DNA from: Phoronis australis
Lineage: Eukaryota > Phoronida > Phoronidae
NCBI GenBank assembly: GCA_002633005.1
Contig: NMRA01000007.1
Span: 432,617 to 496,616 of the forward strand
Reading direction: 5' to 3'
DNA: 64,000 nt
A model generated the notes under the pieces. It did no database searches, was not told the DNA's origin, and was given only the letters and a program-made list of their open reading frames with translations. The position numbers and the translations under genes are program-made. Shown here one piece after another: positions 35,749 to 46,560 of the stretch (position 1 is the stretch's first letter; every line of letters starts with the position of its first letter).

Positions 35749-36898
35749 CTTTAACGAAAACAGCAACACGATTAGAACAAGAAAGATGTACAAATTACTT
35801 TTAAGCAATAATTTTCACATCATAACCTGAGCCATAGTTTAAATACGATCAATACAACCATGCACCCCAGGTCACCAGAGGACTGGAAAATGTCGACTCT
35901 CAAGTGTGGAGACAGGTATAAGCAAAAAATGCATTAATTTGAAATCTGGCCATATCATGTATATAAATGCAGATGCTTTAGTTAGGGACAAAAGATTTTT
36001 TTCTAGTTATCAACAAGCGGAAATTGGGAGGATCTTGGTCAATTTTGCATATCCAATGGACACGCATGTATGTAAAGTAATTTTCAAACTAATTTGTTCA
36101 AACTAATGAATTGTTTCTGCAGACAAGTACAGCACAAATTATTTGTAGAATTTGATCGATGAACAAAATGTTAGAAATTTTACTGAGGAGTACATACTGA
36201 CACTGAAAATAACGATACATGAAAAGCACAGCAAAACGTAATTATTCAATACGTTGTAAAATATGACAAAAGTGATTATTGCTCTGTTGTCACAATACAA
36301 CACTCCAACTGAACAAACCAGATCAATTTCAATGTCTGAAAATACCGAAAGACTCACAAAAGTTGTCAAAAGTATGCATTAACTTTTCAAAAAAAAAATG
36401 CAGTGGATAGAACTACGATGTTACATATCAATTGATGGATTACACGTCCAGACGGTAACGTGTAGGCAACTGAACATGCCAGGCTGTTGTCATGTATCGG
36501 CAACCAACGCGATCTAGAGATGCCTTCCGAAGACGCAAGACACTCACGTTAACAGGATGCAGCCCTGATCACTTAAGTCATATGTAAGAAATTCTACACA
36601 AGAGTTTCACAAAAGAAATGTAAGCAACGAACAAGCATGAGTTTCTAAAAATTCAGAAATTAAGGATCGGAAAGGCCAGGACAAGAAACTAGTCTTTAGG
36701 TCCGAGCCTTACCATTGCCTTGATGTCCCTCTCCATCTGAGAATACGATAAAGGTATTTGATTACGTTGATATAAAACATGTTTCAGAAACTCTGATGAC
36801 AATGTGCCTGCAATTGCCGGATCTATGTCCCCTTTCAGAGTGAAATCATTAATCGAAACTTCGCGCCGTCTTCCAAACATTTTAAAACGTTCCCGCAT
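35074..36898 (-). CDS. MAD2L1BP: p31comet / MAD2L1-binding protein, complete 2-exon gene
   Basis: Model: complement(join(35074..35748, 36713..36898)), 861 nt, 286 residues (human is about 274). Exon 1 carries EFLKHVLYQRNQIPLSYSQM, matching the human LLKYVLYQRHQLPLPYEQL helix. Exon 2 carries LGATVVSPKEVYVLKF (human LGGNALSPKEFYELD), the DWFLPKISYSLPVRGQ segment, and near the C-terminus EDMIWYQAPISLKGFRD (human EDYIWFQAPVTFKGFRE). In known systems p31comet is a HORMA-fold adaptor that binds closed MAD2 and, with TRIP13, disassembles the mitotic checkpoint complex. Both junctions are in phase 0 with GTAAGG and TTAAAG signals. The region between residues about 220 and 265 is a Ser/Asn/Asp-rich insertion longer than in human. 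Confidence 0.9.
35749..36712 (-). other. MAD2L1BP intron 1
   Basis: 964 bp, GTAAGG to AAAG, with a CTAAT-like branch point 30 bases before the acceptor. Open frames inside (35906-36106, 36139-36369) match nothing. Confidence 0.75.
36713..36898 (-). CDS. MAD2L1BP: MAD2L1BP exon 1 (coding)
   Basis: ATG at 36898-36896; an in-frame TAG lies just upstream at 36928-36926, so no longer ATG-started protein is possible in this exon. A second Met at codon 7 (36880) is an alternative start. It encodes residues 1-62, ending RDIKAM before donor ATG|GTAAGG. Confidence 0.85.
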
Positions 36899-37306
36899 AA
36901 TACTGACATTAAGAAATGGGAACAACTAATAGATGGCGCTGGCAGTAAGCGCAAACACAGGACATGAGCAAGGAGTGTAGTCTAACCTAGGAGTGTATTG
37001 TTTTGGGGATAACTAGTGATAGCGTTGCCGTGTGAGTGCTAACGTCTTTCAGTTGGCGTTACTACACACACCAATAAGAACCACTCAAAAAGGAAGGTTT
37101 AGTGCACTCTGAAAATTGCGACTGCCTTTCCCCCACGCCGAAATTCTAAATCTATCCAATGGTGTTCAATGTCCCTTCTATTCCCATCTTCCAGTTTTGC
37201 GACACTGTCTCCCTCTGCCCGGCCCCGGTGGTCACAGTTGTCATGATTACTTCCCTGAATTCAGTGGAGCACTTGGGTTGCGCTGCGTCCGTTCATTGGT
37301 CCTTTC
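36899..37306. promoter_or_regulatory. Probable promoter/5' region of MAD2L1BP
   Basis: Upstream flank of the minus-strand gene. AGATGGCGCTG at about 36931-36941 resembles a YY1 site (AAGATGGCGGC type), a common element next to housekeeping starts. No TATA box seen. Assignment is inference. Confidence 0.3.
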
Positions 37307-37614
37307 CAGGGGCTGATCCAGGATTTTGCGGGGGGCCGGGAACAGCAAACCACGAGATCGAATTTCGGCACTGCGCCGCGCACCAAGCCTAAAATTGTGG
37401 GGATGCAGGGGTCTCGCCGGGTTTGCGGACCTGTTGACTAAAAAAAACAAAAAAAAACAAAAGAACGGTAAACTGGATTTGTTCAGGGCCGGATTGTTTC
37501 CTTACCCCCTGAGCCCCACCCCCCTGGTTCGCACCCGAACATCCAAATGGTATCTGGTAGAATTTTAGGGGGCCGGGGTGGCCCCATTGGCCACCCCCCC
37601 TAAATCCGCCACCG
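37307..37614. repeat. MITE copy A (CAGTGGCGGATTTAG family), ~308 bp
   Basis: The left end 'caggggctgatccagg' and the inverted right end 'cctaaatccgccaccg' frame a G-run/C-run interior. The same terminal pattern recurs at 43619, 43843-44167, 51279-51603 and 59338-59494. The short frames crossing it are noise from the tracts. Confidence 0.75.
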
Positions 37615-38100
37615 CTTTCTACTTCTATACATATCTTCATGAAACTCAGTTGAGACTTAGTTGTCTTTGGCACTGAACTCCACTTTTTTGGTTGCCATTA
37701 TTTTTATTGGGCGCGCGATAACCATGTCAACTGAGTCACGTGAGTTAGGCACAGGCTCGCTCGAGACTAAGCGCAGCAGTACGTGACGCTAGTGCGTGAC
37801 ACTTGTAAAAAGCTTGTGAAGGTATCGGGTGAAATTTGTACGCTTTGTCTCCCTTGGACTTTTTATTCGTCAAGATGCGTCACGGTGATTTCTTGTAACT
37901 TCCTCAAAATGGCACCCGGTAAGAGAAACTCGAGCAAACCGCGACGGCTTTTCATCGATTTGTTCAAGTTTTGCTTACTAAATTGTACCCATAGTCGTGG
38001 TATGTGTTAATTATACCTCCGTGTTCCGCGCCTGTATGGTCCCTTTGTTTTTATTTACTGTATGTTGAAATGAGTAACTTTTTCTGAGAATGTCCTATCC
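37615..38100. other. Spacer, nothing recognised
   Basis: No gene, RNA or known repeat. Confidence 0.4.
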
Positions 38101-38880
38101 GTCGCCCCTGTATGCCTGCGGCATCCAGGGCGATGTACTTGCCTCTCCTCCCCGCACTGCCTCCCCCCTTTGTGCGTTCTGTGTCAGAAGCACTTTTTTG
38201 GCACTGTGCGCCTGGCACTGTGTGCCTCCATCTCAGTCGTGCTGCCTCCCAGTCTGTGCCCTCTGTGTGCCTCCTCCGCCCCCGCCAACTCCCCTTTTGT
38301 GCCCTCTGTGCCAGAGGCAGTCTTTGGCACTGTGTGCCAGGCACTGTGTGCCTTCTCCCCCTCCAACTCTCCGCCCCCACCCCCCTTTACGTCCTATGTG
38401 TCCGAGGCGCCTTTCGGCTGTGTGTGCCTGTCACTGTGTGCCNNNNNNNNNNNNNNNNNNNNNNNNNNNNNNNNNNNNNNNNNNNNNNNNNNNNNNNNNN
38501 NNNNNNNNNNNNNNNNNNNNNNNNNNNNNNNNNNNNNNNNNNNNNNNNNNNNNNNNNNNNNNNNNNNNNNNNNNNNNNNNNNNNNNNNNNNNNNNNNNNN
38601 NNNNTTTGGTACTGTGTGCCCTGCACTGTGCGCCTCAGCCTTCCCCATGTTGGCTGTATTGAGTGCCGCCACTCCTTGTGCCGTCTCCGTCAGGGGCTCT
38701 TTAATTGGCGCTGTATGCCACCTCCCCCATGTTTGCTTGATTCTGTCCGCCGTCGATCCGTTTGTGCCTTCTCGTCAGGGGCACCTTTTCCCTACTCCTC
38801 ATATCCCTCCTTCATATCCAGTTAATTTTATTTTCGTGCCCATTCCTTTGCCAGTACTTTTTGCCCTTGCGGCACTGTGA
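38101..38880 (+). repeat. Degenerate minisatellite, with a 162-base gap
   Basis: Units of ~85-130 bp share 'ttgtgccctctgtgccagaggc' then 'ttggcactgtgtgcc' doubled. Units begin near 38169, 38298, 38387, after the gap near 38605, then 38675, 38760 and 38838. Ns fill 38443-38604, so the array is probably collapsed. All three forward frames stay open because the strand is pyrimidine-rich and poor in stop triplets; the Cys/Pro/His-rich 'proteins' this gives are not genes. Confidence 0.75.
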
Positions 38881-40145
38881 GCCCTTTCGACATCGTCTTC
38901 CCCCCGGTTTTCTACCGTTGTTGTTCCACCCCTTTCGGCCCCTTCCTTGTGGCCGTTCGTGCCCTCACTATTCGGTCCCTCTGTTCCCTGTTCTTTTTCT
39001 TTCAGTTCCCTCGCGTCTCATCTCGCTCTCCGACGTTGCCATACGCTCGTTCATCACCGTCTTCACCGGCTACCACATCCATCGACTCCCGTCTTCCGCC
39101 GACTCAAGACATCGCACCGTCGTAGCCTCCGTCGTAACCCCACTGCCAGCGGACCTGTCCCTCTTGATGCCATCCGCTCTCGTGTCGTCGACCTTACGAT
39201 CCTTCGTAGTTTTTCATGTATTTTTCTTTTAATTTGTTTTGTTATTTGTAGGTTACTTTACTGGGCCATCTATACTCCCTTTTCCCCATTTTGTTAAGCC
39301 GCTCTATATTTTTGCGTTTATTTCCTTTCATTTATTACCTCTCTGTGTCCCCCATTATCGGCTTTCAGTCAATTAGGTTAGCTATTTTGTTATTTCAATG
39401 TTTTTGTTTTTCTTTTATGTATTTGATTTTTTTAATTTATCAATCGACCTCTGCTAGTCACATTTGTCTGTTCGCCATCTTGCTTCTGCGGTTTGTTGGG
39501 TATCAGGCTGCCAGCATTTTTGGCTTACTAGTCTCTGTTATCTGGTGCTATTGGCATCCCGGAGCCAGTCCTCCAACGCCTGGTAGTCTGAAGCTGTCCA
39601 GGACTACATCCGCGTGTCAGTTTTCCCCCCACCTCGTCCCTGATTTCCCCTTCCTCTTGTCTCCCCCATCCCCTCCCTTCAGTTCCCCACCCCACTCGTT
39701 ACCTCCCTTTCGGTGTCAGTATTGCCTGCACCTTTCCCCTCCACACTGTCCCCTTCGTTTCCGTATATTGTTAGTCTCACTTGTAGTTTATTTCACTTTT
39801 TTTTTGTCAGTTACCTTACTAGTTCTTTTTTACCCCCTGTTAGACAATTTGTTAGGCTTTATTTTGTTTTCATTTATCTTTAACATTGTTACTCTACCTA
39901 GCTTTTTAGTCAAGCTATTGTTCGGCGCTGTATTTCTGTTATGTTAGCTATTTTGTTATTCTCTGTTAGCCATTTTGCTTCTATAGTCCTTGTCTTTTAT
40001 TTTTCGTTTCTCCCCCGTTCCATTTTTGTTTACGTTTCGCCCCTTTTCTGTTTCTTATGTTTCTCGGTAATCACAACTTTTCGAGTTCTAGTTTACCTTT
40101 TAGTTTGATGTATTAGTAGTTCGTTCTTTATCACTTGTTTTTCCG
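38881..40145 (+). other. Pyrimidine-biased stretch continuing from the minisatellite
   Basis: The + strand is dominated by C and T for over a kilobase, with few purine runs, far from the local average. Long open frames (38762-39232, 39291-39947) are hydrophobic artefacts of T/C-rich codons. No family recognised. It may be part of a long LTR or an unclassified repeat. Confidence 0.5.
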
Positions 40146-41590
40146 TTGTTATTATTCTTTTCTTCCCGCCACGACACGGGGTGAGACAACACCGGCACCT
40201 GTTCCAGCCCTGGGCAATCGTACCTCCCCCTCCGGTTTGGCACCCGGAGTTAGGGTTGGGTATCGGGCTGACAGCGTTTGTAAGTAGTTCTGCACACTAT
40301 TCCTTTCATCTCTCTCCCTTCGCGCGTCCCTGCGGATGGCCATGAGCTGTCTTACAACATCTCTGTGGCGCTTTTTTATTGCCCACCTTACCAGAGATTA
40401 CCAATTATACGTTATTTACCTGTACTTATTCTATTGTAACTGTACTAGTCATAATAAATGACCTTTAGCTTATATCGCCTGCCTCCGTCTCCTTTTCATC
40501 TCTGGTAACGAGCTTGCGACGCGCGTATCATTTATCTATTATTCGGGACATATGTCGATCATAAATATATATATAGCTCAATTGATGGGATCGATCAGAT
40601 CACAAAGTCGGGAAGTCGGTTAGAGGTCGCGGCTGAACTAGTCTGCGTCGTACCCCAGGTCATTTGACACATCTTACTTCGACTCTTTGCCGCGATGAGC
40701 CCTCAGAAATAATTTGCGGATCAACGTCATGAAACTAGTCAGGGGTGTGGTGAACATCAACAAGTTTTTTGCGACATGCTGCTATGCCGACTTCACAGAC
40801 AGTCAGTTTCAAACCCCGACAACTACATTTTGCCGACTGAGACGAGTTTGTCAGCTCACGATAGAGACACTACTCCGCGTATCAGCCACATGTGCTGAAC
40901 GAATCTGCTTTGTACGCCAGGTCATTTGACACCTCACCTCTACTTGTTATATGTATATACACAATAGCGTGACCCACCTGGGATACTGAAAGTGGCTTAT
41001 TTCAGTTCTGATTTCCGCCTCCGGGGACCGAGTTCAGTGTCTTTGGTACGGACACAACATTATTATTTTGAAACAGTGAATGTAAACTAGGGATGATTTT
41101 TACAATGGGGCTATTCGGAAAATCTACAATAACTAGAGGGCGTGCGTGTACTAGTGGTGATAGATTAACAGCCTCGATTTCGCGAGCCCTTTAAATACAT
41201 GGTGAAATGGCTTGCAGCCGTGCCAACTGAATCTGATATTGCGTAAAAAGGGTGCTTCTAAGAGAGGAAGTAAGCACGACCTCATACAAAGGTAAGGTTT
41301 GGGATTATTTTAACGATTATTCCATGATTATTCTACCGATGCCTGTTAACTGAGGCACTCGCCGATGTCGACTTCGCGGCAGTCAGTCGCCAGCCAGAGT
41401 CTGGTTAATCTTTGTATGTTGTGATATGTGATACGATACTTGTCGTAGCAATCGGGATCTTTTCGTACATCAAAGCATTATTATTGTTTGGAATGATTTC
41501 TAAAAGTTTATCAGTGACAGTTCCATCAATCAATGCTGAATGTTTATGCTGTCAACTCGACAGGTTAATGAAGATTACAATCCAATCCCA
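40146..41590. other. Possible LTR edge and TRIM-gene upstream region
   Basis: 'aataaa' at about 40451, a C/T-rich stretch ending in 'ttttca', then TGGTAACGAGCTTGCGAC at about 40504-40521, which looks like an LTR end followed by a tRNA primer-binding site. No second LTR, gag or pol was found, so this is only suggestive. From 40560 on is the flank of the TRIM-like gene; a CAAAG|GTAAGG at about 41287-41297 could be a 5' UTR exon donor. Confidence 0.25.
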
Positions 41591-41604
41591 ATGGCAAAGG
41601 GTAC
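41591..41604 (+). CDS. TRIM-like gene exon 1 (coding part)
   Basis: ATGGCAAAGGGTAC followed by GTGAGT. It encodes MAKG plus two bases of Thr5. A competing donor GTACGT starts at 41601. This is the weakest part of the model. Confidence 0.5.
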
Positions 41605-42914
41605 GTGAGTGATAAATATCCATTGCATTAGACTATACTGGTGCAAAAGAGTACCCAGGCAATATTTACCTTACACATTTCAGCGACCTGTTTCCAGAGA
41701 ACAGCAAATTAGATTGTGAGGTATGTAAACTCTATGACAAAAATGCTGTAGCTGTTTCCTTGTGCATAGATTGTAAAGATCACTTGTGCAAGGAATGTTC
41801 TGTTTTCCATGGTAGAAGTAAACTGACATTTGGGCATCGAGTTGTCAGTCTCGACGAAGTCCGAAATGGTAAATATTTCGAAGAAATCAGACGGGCTCAG
41901 CTCCGATACTGTTCCACCCATAAAGACAAGCTATTGGAGATTTACTGCGTTGGGTGTGAAAAGCCAATTTGCTATTTGTGCAAAACGTTTAACCATGAAG
42001 GTCACGAAGTCAGCAACATTGAAGATGCTGTAGCAAAAGCAGACGAAGCTGTGGCGCAACTGTTTGGTCGGTGCAAGAAGGCTAGAGAATCTTGCGCCAA
42101 AGTTTGTGAAAAGAGAAAGGATGTCCTGCAAGAAATTGACCGACAAAAGAAAAATGGTTTAGTTCATATTAAAAGAACGTGCGATACCTTCAGAGGCAAG
42201 ATTGACAATGAAGAAATGATTGCTATCAAAACGTTTGAAAACCAAATTGATATTGCAAGAAGGAAAGCTGAAGTGGCCAACAGCGAAGCTGAACAAAAGC
42301 AAGCAGATTTTAGCAATATTTTGGGTTACATTGAGTCATTCCTAAGTTCAAGTCAAGACGTGGAAAAGCTGTTGCAATTCAGCGATATTCAGTTACGCCT
42401 CAAGAGTCTGGAAGGAGTGGACTTTGATACGACTGTGCTAAAACCAGCGATTGCGTTTCTGCCTCAAACTTTTTCAGTAGCTGATTTTCTTGTGAAAGTG
42501 GAAATATCACAGCACTCAGAAAACATACCAGGCTTAGACTTTGGAGATCTAATTGAACGGGAACCTTGGGTTGATGATTGGAGCGCGTGTCCACGTAAGG
42601 AAAGAAGAGGTTTCTGTCCGCCACCTAAATATAAATCATCACAAAAGGGTCGTCCAAGCGTCAGGTCTACATTCATTAAATTAGTTAAGGAACCTGTGTT
42701 CAATAATGAAAGGTGGAAACATAGTGATAATCAATTTCTAACGTCGACGACCTATGAAGAGGACGATGATTTTTTAGAACATAGATTGTTAACAAACGAT
42801 GAATTCCTGGCTATAGACTTTATTCACGCGGCGGACATTGAAATCCAAAGCGTGCCTCACTGCGATAAACAAAGCGGAAATTTACATTGCGTGAGTAAAT
42901 GGAGTCCAACCTGA
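41591..42914 (+). CDS. TRIM-like protein, two B-boxes and coiled coil, no RING
   Basis: Model: join(41591..41604, 41684..42914), 414 residues. B-box1-type zinc site: C16, C19, C32, C35, C40, C43, H47, H56. B-box2: C81-x2-H84-x8-C93-x2-C96-x4-C101-x2-C104-x4-H109-x2-H112, a perfect fit to the family pattern. A Lys/Glu/Gln-rich coiled coil follows, about residues 115-265. There is no RING before the B-boxes and no NHL, SPRY or filamin domain after; instead a ~125-residue polar tail runs from GLDFGDLIEREPW to CVSKWSPT, unlike anything I recognise. Without a RING it is unlikely to be a ubiquitin ligase itself; a scaffold or a partner of full TRIMs is an inference. An alternative junction (41600 to 41698) is also in frame and would drop a few N-terminal residues. 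A longer gene with a RING in an earlier exon cannot be excluded. Confidence 0.75.
41684..42914 (+). CDS. TRIM-like gene exon 2, main coding exon
   Basis: Preceded by the pyrimidine-rich acceptor ttacacatttcag; open from there to TGA at 42912-42914. It encodes residues 5(split)-414, including both B-boxes, the coiled coil and the tail. Keeping both zinc sites, the coiled coil and the tail in one long open exon is typical of invertebrate TRIM families. Confidence 0.85.
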
Positions 42915-43618
42915 ATATTAAATCTTAAAAAATGTGTCAATAATTAACCCCAGAGACGTAGAAAAATACAGTTAAAGAACAAGTCAATGTACCAAAGAGT
43001 TGTCTGACGAAAAGATATAGGTTTTTTCGGGAAAACTAGGTTCGAAGCATGAAAAGTAAACATGACCAAATTGCGGCGATCGTAGTGTTACGGATCAGGT
43101 ATCATGCTGAATGCAGGGTTACGTTTCTTCTAATAAATTCTTGATAAAAATGCTGTCTACACGAATCAGGTCATCTGGTCCTATTGTTGACGAGTTGAAG
43201 ATATTTTCGACAATGGTGGCTCATAGTATTTTCATGATGCCATGTGCAATTAGTCTCATCTGGTTCAATTTGTTGATCAAGAGTAGGCCTATTAGATTCA
43301 AGCATAGCCTAGGTCCTGGTGAGGTAGGCACTACCGGGACTAACAGTTGATTTGTCATTGATCTGAAATAATACTTGATGTTATTAAATATATATTTTGA
43401 TTACGATAAAATACTAGGCTCGCAATTGAAAATAAAAATTATATGACCATCAATTCTGCTTTCTTGGTTTTAATAATTACGTCTATTCCATGTGTTATCT
43501 CTTTCAAATATCAATCTCGACCAAGTTGAATTTCAAAATTAAAACACCTATATAATTCTTTCGTCCAAAGCATAACCTCGTTTTACTAGAGCTCAATTTC
43601 AGTTAACTGGACAGAACA
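42915..43618. other. 3' flank of the TRIM-like gene
   Basis: AATAAA-type signals at about 43132 and 43433 could end the mRNA. Nothing else recognised. Confidence 0.35.
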
Positions 43619-43700
43619 CAGTGGCGGATTTAGAGGGGAGCCAAGGGGCTATGCCCAGCCCCCCCTAAAATTCTCCCAGATTCCATTTGGCAGTTCAGGN
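43619..43700 (+). repeat. MITE copy B, left end, cut by a single N
   Basis: Begins CAGTGGCGGATTTAGAGGGG, then an inverted G/C tract and 'taaaattctcccagattcca', the same as 59380-59400. The unknown base at 43700 interrupts it and no right end is visible after it. Confidence 0.75.
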
Positions 43701-43842
43701 CTCATGTGGGTGCGGCCTTCTGAGAGGGGAAAGTTTGTTCGCCGAGTGACGGGTCAGTGAAAACTCTACTGACCTACCGATCACCATCAATAGCACCCCG
43801 CCCTTTTGCAAGCTCTCATAGCTCTGTCTGAAGTAGCATTTT

Positions 43843-44167
43843 CAGTGGCTGATCTAGGATACCATATAGGCCTAGTGAGGGGGCCGGGGCACGACATCCT
43901 CGGACAAGCGGGCAAAGCGCGATTGTCGGTATGCACGCAGGCGGCCCGGAAGTTGCGAGCGCCGAGGATGTATTCCTTCTGCTCAGGAAATCTGTCCTTG
44001 GACTAAAAAAATAAAACGGAACGTGTTTTCCCCCCTCGTCCGCTACCGGTCCTAGCTCGAACTCAGTACAAGTTTCCTCCCGCTTCACGTTTTGCTGGTT
44101 TATTTTGTTTGCGGCAGTCAAGGGGGGGGGGGGCGGGGCGCGCCCCTGCCCCCCTAAATCCGCCTAT
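43843..44167. repeat. MITE copy C, ~325 bp
   Basis: Left end CAGTGGCTGATCTAGG, right end inverted as CCCCTAAATCCGCCTA, G- and C-runs just inside. Short frames crossing it are noise. Confidence 0.75.
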
Positions 44168-45332
44168 GATTTTTTTACTTTTTCAAATTGTCACCTCTGT
44201 GGTCACAGGTGATTTGAACCGTTGGAGAGAAATTTTCAATCACAAAGGGGATTTTTAGGCCTCGTGGCCGGGAATTTGGCGGGATTTTTCAATATTTTTG
44301 AGAGGGGAATAGAGCCGATATTTGGCCCCAAAATTGAGGGAATGAGAGCCCTGTCCTTTTTGTAAAGAAAAATGCATTGCGCCTCAACCCATATAGTCAT
44401 GAAAACACAGCCTGGCTGGCCGAAGATTCTCCGGTCCTCGAGATAAGACAAATTATGATTCGAAAACACTTATAAATTTTACACGGACATATTTTTCTTC
44501 GTCGCGGCGTATGGCAAGGACCCAACGCTTCCGAATCCCAACGTCCTTAGGGATTGTAAAACAGAGTGTCCGTATTTTTTCTAGCTGTTCGAGCAACGTG
44601 GAGTACAACTACGCGGATAAGCCACCAGAGCTATCGTAGCGAGGCTCGTTTTGGAACGCGCCTCCTGTCGGCGTGAATAGGGTCTATGCCTTTGGTGGAG
44701 GATGTAGACTAAATGGGAAGGGATTGCCACAAATGGTATTCAGTACTTCCTTAAAGTTGTTTTAAGTAAATTGAGTTAAGAAATTTGGCCTGCGGAGCGT
44801 TCACTAACGCTCAAACCTCGCTAAAATCTAGCCAAAACCACTTGTTCTCATTTAAAATATACGGCAATATCTCACGTAATCTCGCAGTCTTGCTTTTCAG
44901 CGATGTCCTAGCGTTACTGAACACTACTGTTTGTGCTCTTGGCTACTAGGATATCGATGTGCCGCCATTTTAGAGCTCGTCCTTGTTTCGTCTTGAATTC
45001 TTGGCGCAAATCTATTGAGGTAACCTTCAGACAAGTGGAAATTGTCAAAAATTTGGTTGATAATGACATATTTTAGTCTGAATTTCTAGAATCTAGAGTG
45101 ATAGAACATTCGGCAGATGCTGGTCTACTTTCTTGCACCAGGGCATTCGTGAATATGTAATTTTAGGAAAGATACGGCCAAAAAATGTTTTATCATTTTT
45201 GGCATCGCGAATGTAGGAGGGTAAAAAGACATTGCTTTGTTGAATTTTTTTTCATTTTTGAGGAACCCCATAAAGTGTACTTTCTGACAGTTAGGCTATG
45301 CCTTTTTTATGTGAGAGGTCAAGTGGCTTTTT
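44168..45332. other. Intergenic, nothing recognised
   Basis: No supported gene or repeat. Confidence 0.35.
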
Positions 45333-45737
45333 GCTTTAAACCCAGACAAGTGCAGTGCCCTTACTCTGACCAGAAAACGCCAAATCCAGCCCACCTCCTA
45401 TGTGCTTCACAACAACACGCTTGAGTGGGTCATGGAAGCTAAATGTTTGGGCGTCACCATCTCGCATGACTTTAAATAGTCGTTCCACATAAGCAACATC
45501 CAGAAGAAAGCAAATGAAACTAAGCTTTCATTGGGGAAGCTTTCGTATAAGCAGCCAACGATGCAAGGAGTTTTGCATGTAAAACAATCATTTGATCTTT
45601 CTTGGAATACGCCTCTATTGTTTGGGAACCCTTTACTCACAAAGACATTACTGCGTGCTGCAGAGGAAGTGCAGAGCCTGGGAGAGCTGCTCGCTGGATC
45701 ACGAGACGGTTCAATCACCTATCCTCTATACTAACAG
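45333..45737 (+). pseudogene. Fragment of a non-LTR retrotransposon reverse transcriptase
   Basis: Translation from 45333 gives ALNPDKCSALTLTRKRQ, then TLEWVMEAKCLGVTISHDFK, a stop at 45477-45479 where the family has Trp, then SFHISNIQKKANET. After a frame change, LEYASIVWEPFTHKDI follows near 45604-45651. These are the C-terminal RT/thumb motifs (NP.KC, YLGVTIS.DL.W, LEYAS.VWDP) of Jockey/CR1-type LINEs, recalled from general knowledge. It is dead: stop, frameshifts and no upstream RT core. Confidence 0.8.
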
Positions 45738-45840
45738 AGTTGGCTTGATGACTGTAGCTAATACAATGCCTATATATGTTACTTGAGAGAGAAAAGTAAC
45801 ATGTATAGGCATTGTATTAGCTACAATTACCAAGCCAACT
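45738..45840. repeat. Near-perfect inverted repeat, 47-bp arms and 9-bp loop
   Basis: Arms 45738-45784 and 45794-45840 pair with only a few mismatches. The left arm is continuous with the LINE fragment. A third, single copy of the same arm sequence is at about 63243-63290. Confidence 0.85.
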
Positions 45841-46474
45841 CCGGCCCCTCCCCCCCTTGGCTGCCGCAAAAACAATAAAACAGTAAGAGCGTAGGGAAAT
45901 GGTGAGTTTATTAATTAACCCCGGTAATTGAAATTATACGGATGAAAAAAGATTTAAATGTGTGCAGTTTTAGTGTTTGGGGGTGTGGGCTCAAACCTAA
46001 TTTCAAGTGTCAAATTCGGAACACGGCGCATTCCTAACGGAACTATGGCTAAGTATAGGCTCTCCCGCGATATCCCAGGCGACCGGCAGTGGCGCGACTC
46101 TGTTTTCGTCGTCTGCTCCACTGTGCAATGAAGAAAATTTACTTCATTTTTTAAAGAGAATGGGACCTGAGCGACGATGAAAAAACAGAAGCTGCAGGTA
46201 AGATGTGAATGTTAATCGAAGCCTTAGTGAATCACTCAGAAACTCGCAATACTCTCTTTGTCAAACCTTATCTTAAGACGATTTCCAAAGCAATCCCGTC
46301 ATTATTGCCAACACGAAAAACGGATTTGGTCTTTTGGGCATTTAAAGACTATTTAAAAACACGACAAATTTGTTAAGAATTGATGTCACAAAATATAAAA
46401 CGTATAGCATTACGAAAAGAAGTAGGCTGTGGACCAAAAAAAGTAGGTCTTTTAGTAAGAGATTTGTAGTTAAA
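45841..46474. other. Intergenic, nothing recognised
   Basis: No supported feature. Confidence 0.35.
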
Positions 46475-46560
46475 TCGTGGTGGTGTAGTGGTAACGCACG
46501 CGCTCTCTACGCGCCAGGTCGTGAGTTCGAGTCTTTGGTACATTCAGTTTTTCCTGTTTG
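46475..46560 (+). repeat. tRNA-Glu-like SINE head with intact Pol III A and B boxes
   Basis: A box TGGTGTAGTGG at 46481-46491 and B box GTTCGAGTC at 46525-46533 both fit consensus at a normal distance. The anticodon arm GCGCG-CTCTCTA-CGCGC at 46498-46514 would read CTC (Glu), and 'gtggtgtagtggtaacgca' resembles tRNA-Glu. Acceptor and T stems pair poorly, so it is not a working tRNA. T-runs follow within 20-60 bases and could stop Pol III. Confidence 0.7.

Noticed and set aside
35749-35808. Hydrophobic N-terminal leader (LYIFLVLIVLLFSL) on the p31comet frame, as a signal peptide
   Set aside because: It is the translated pyrimidine tract before the splice acceptor; no ATG starts it and p31comet is not secreted.
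38090-38880. Three overlapping forward open frames of ~190-237 codons, Cys/Pro-rich
   Set aside because: They run through the N gap and are open only because the strand lacks purine-rich stop triplets; the sequence is a minisatellite.
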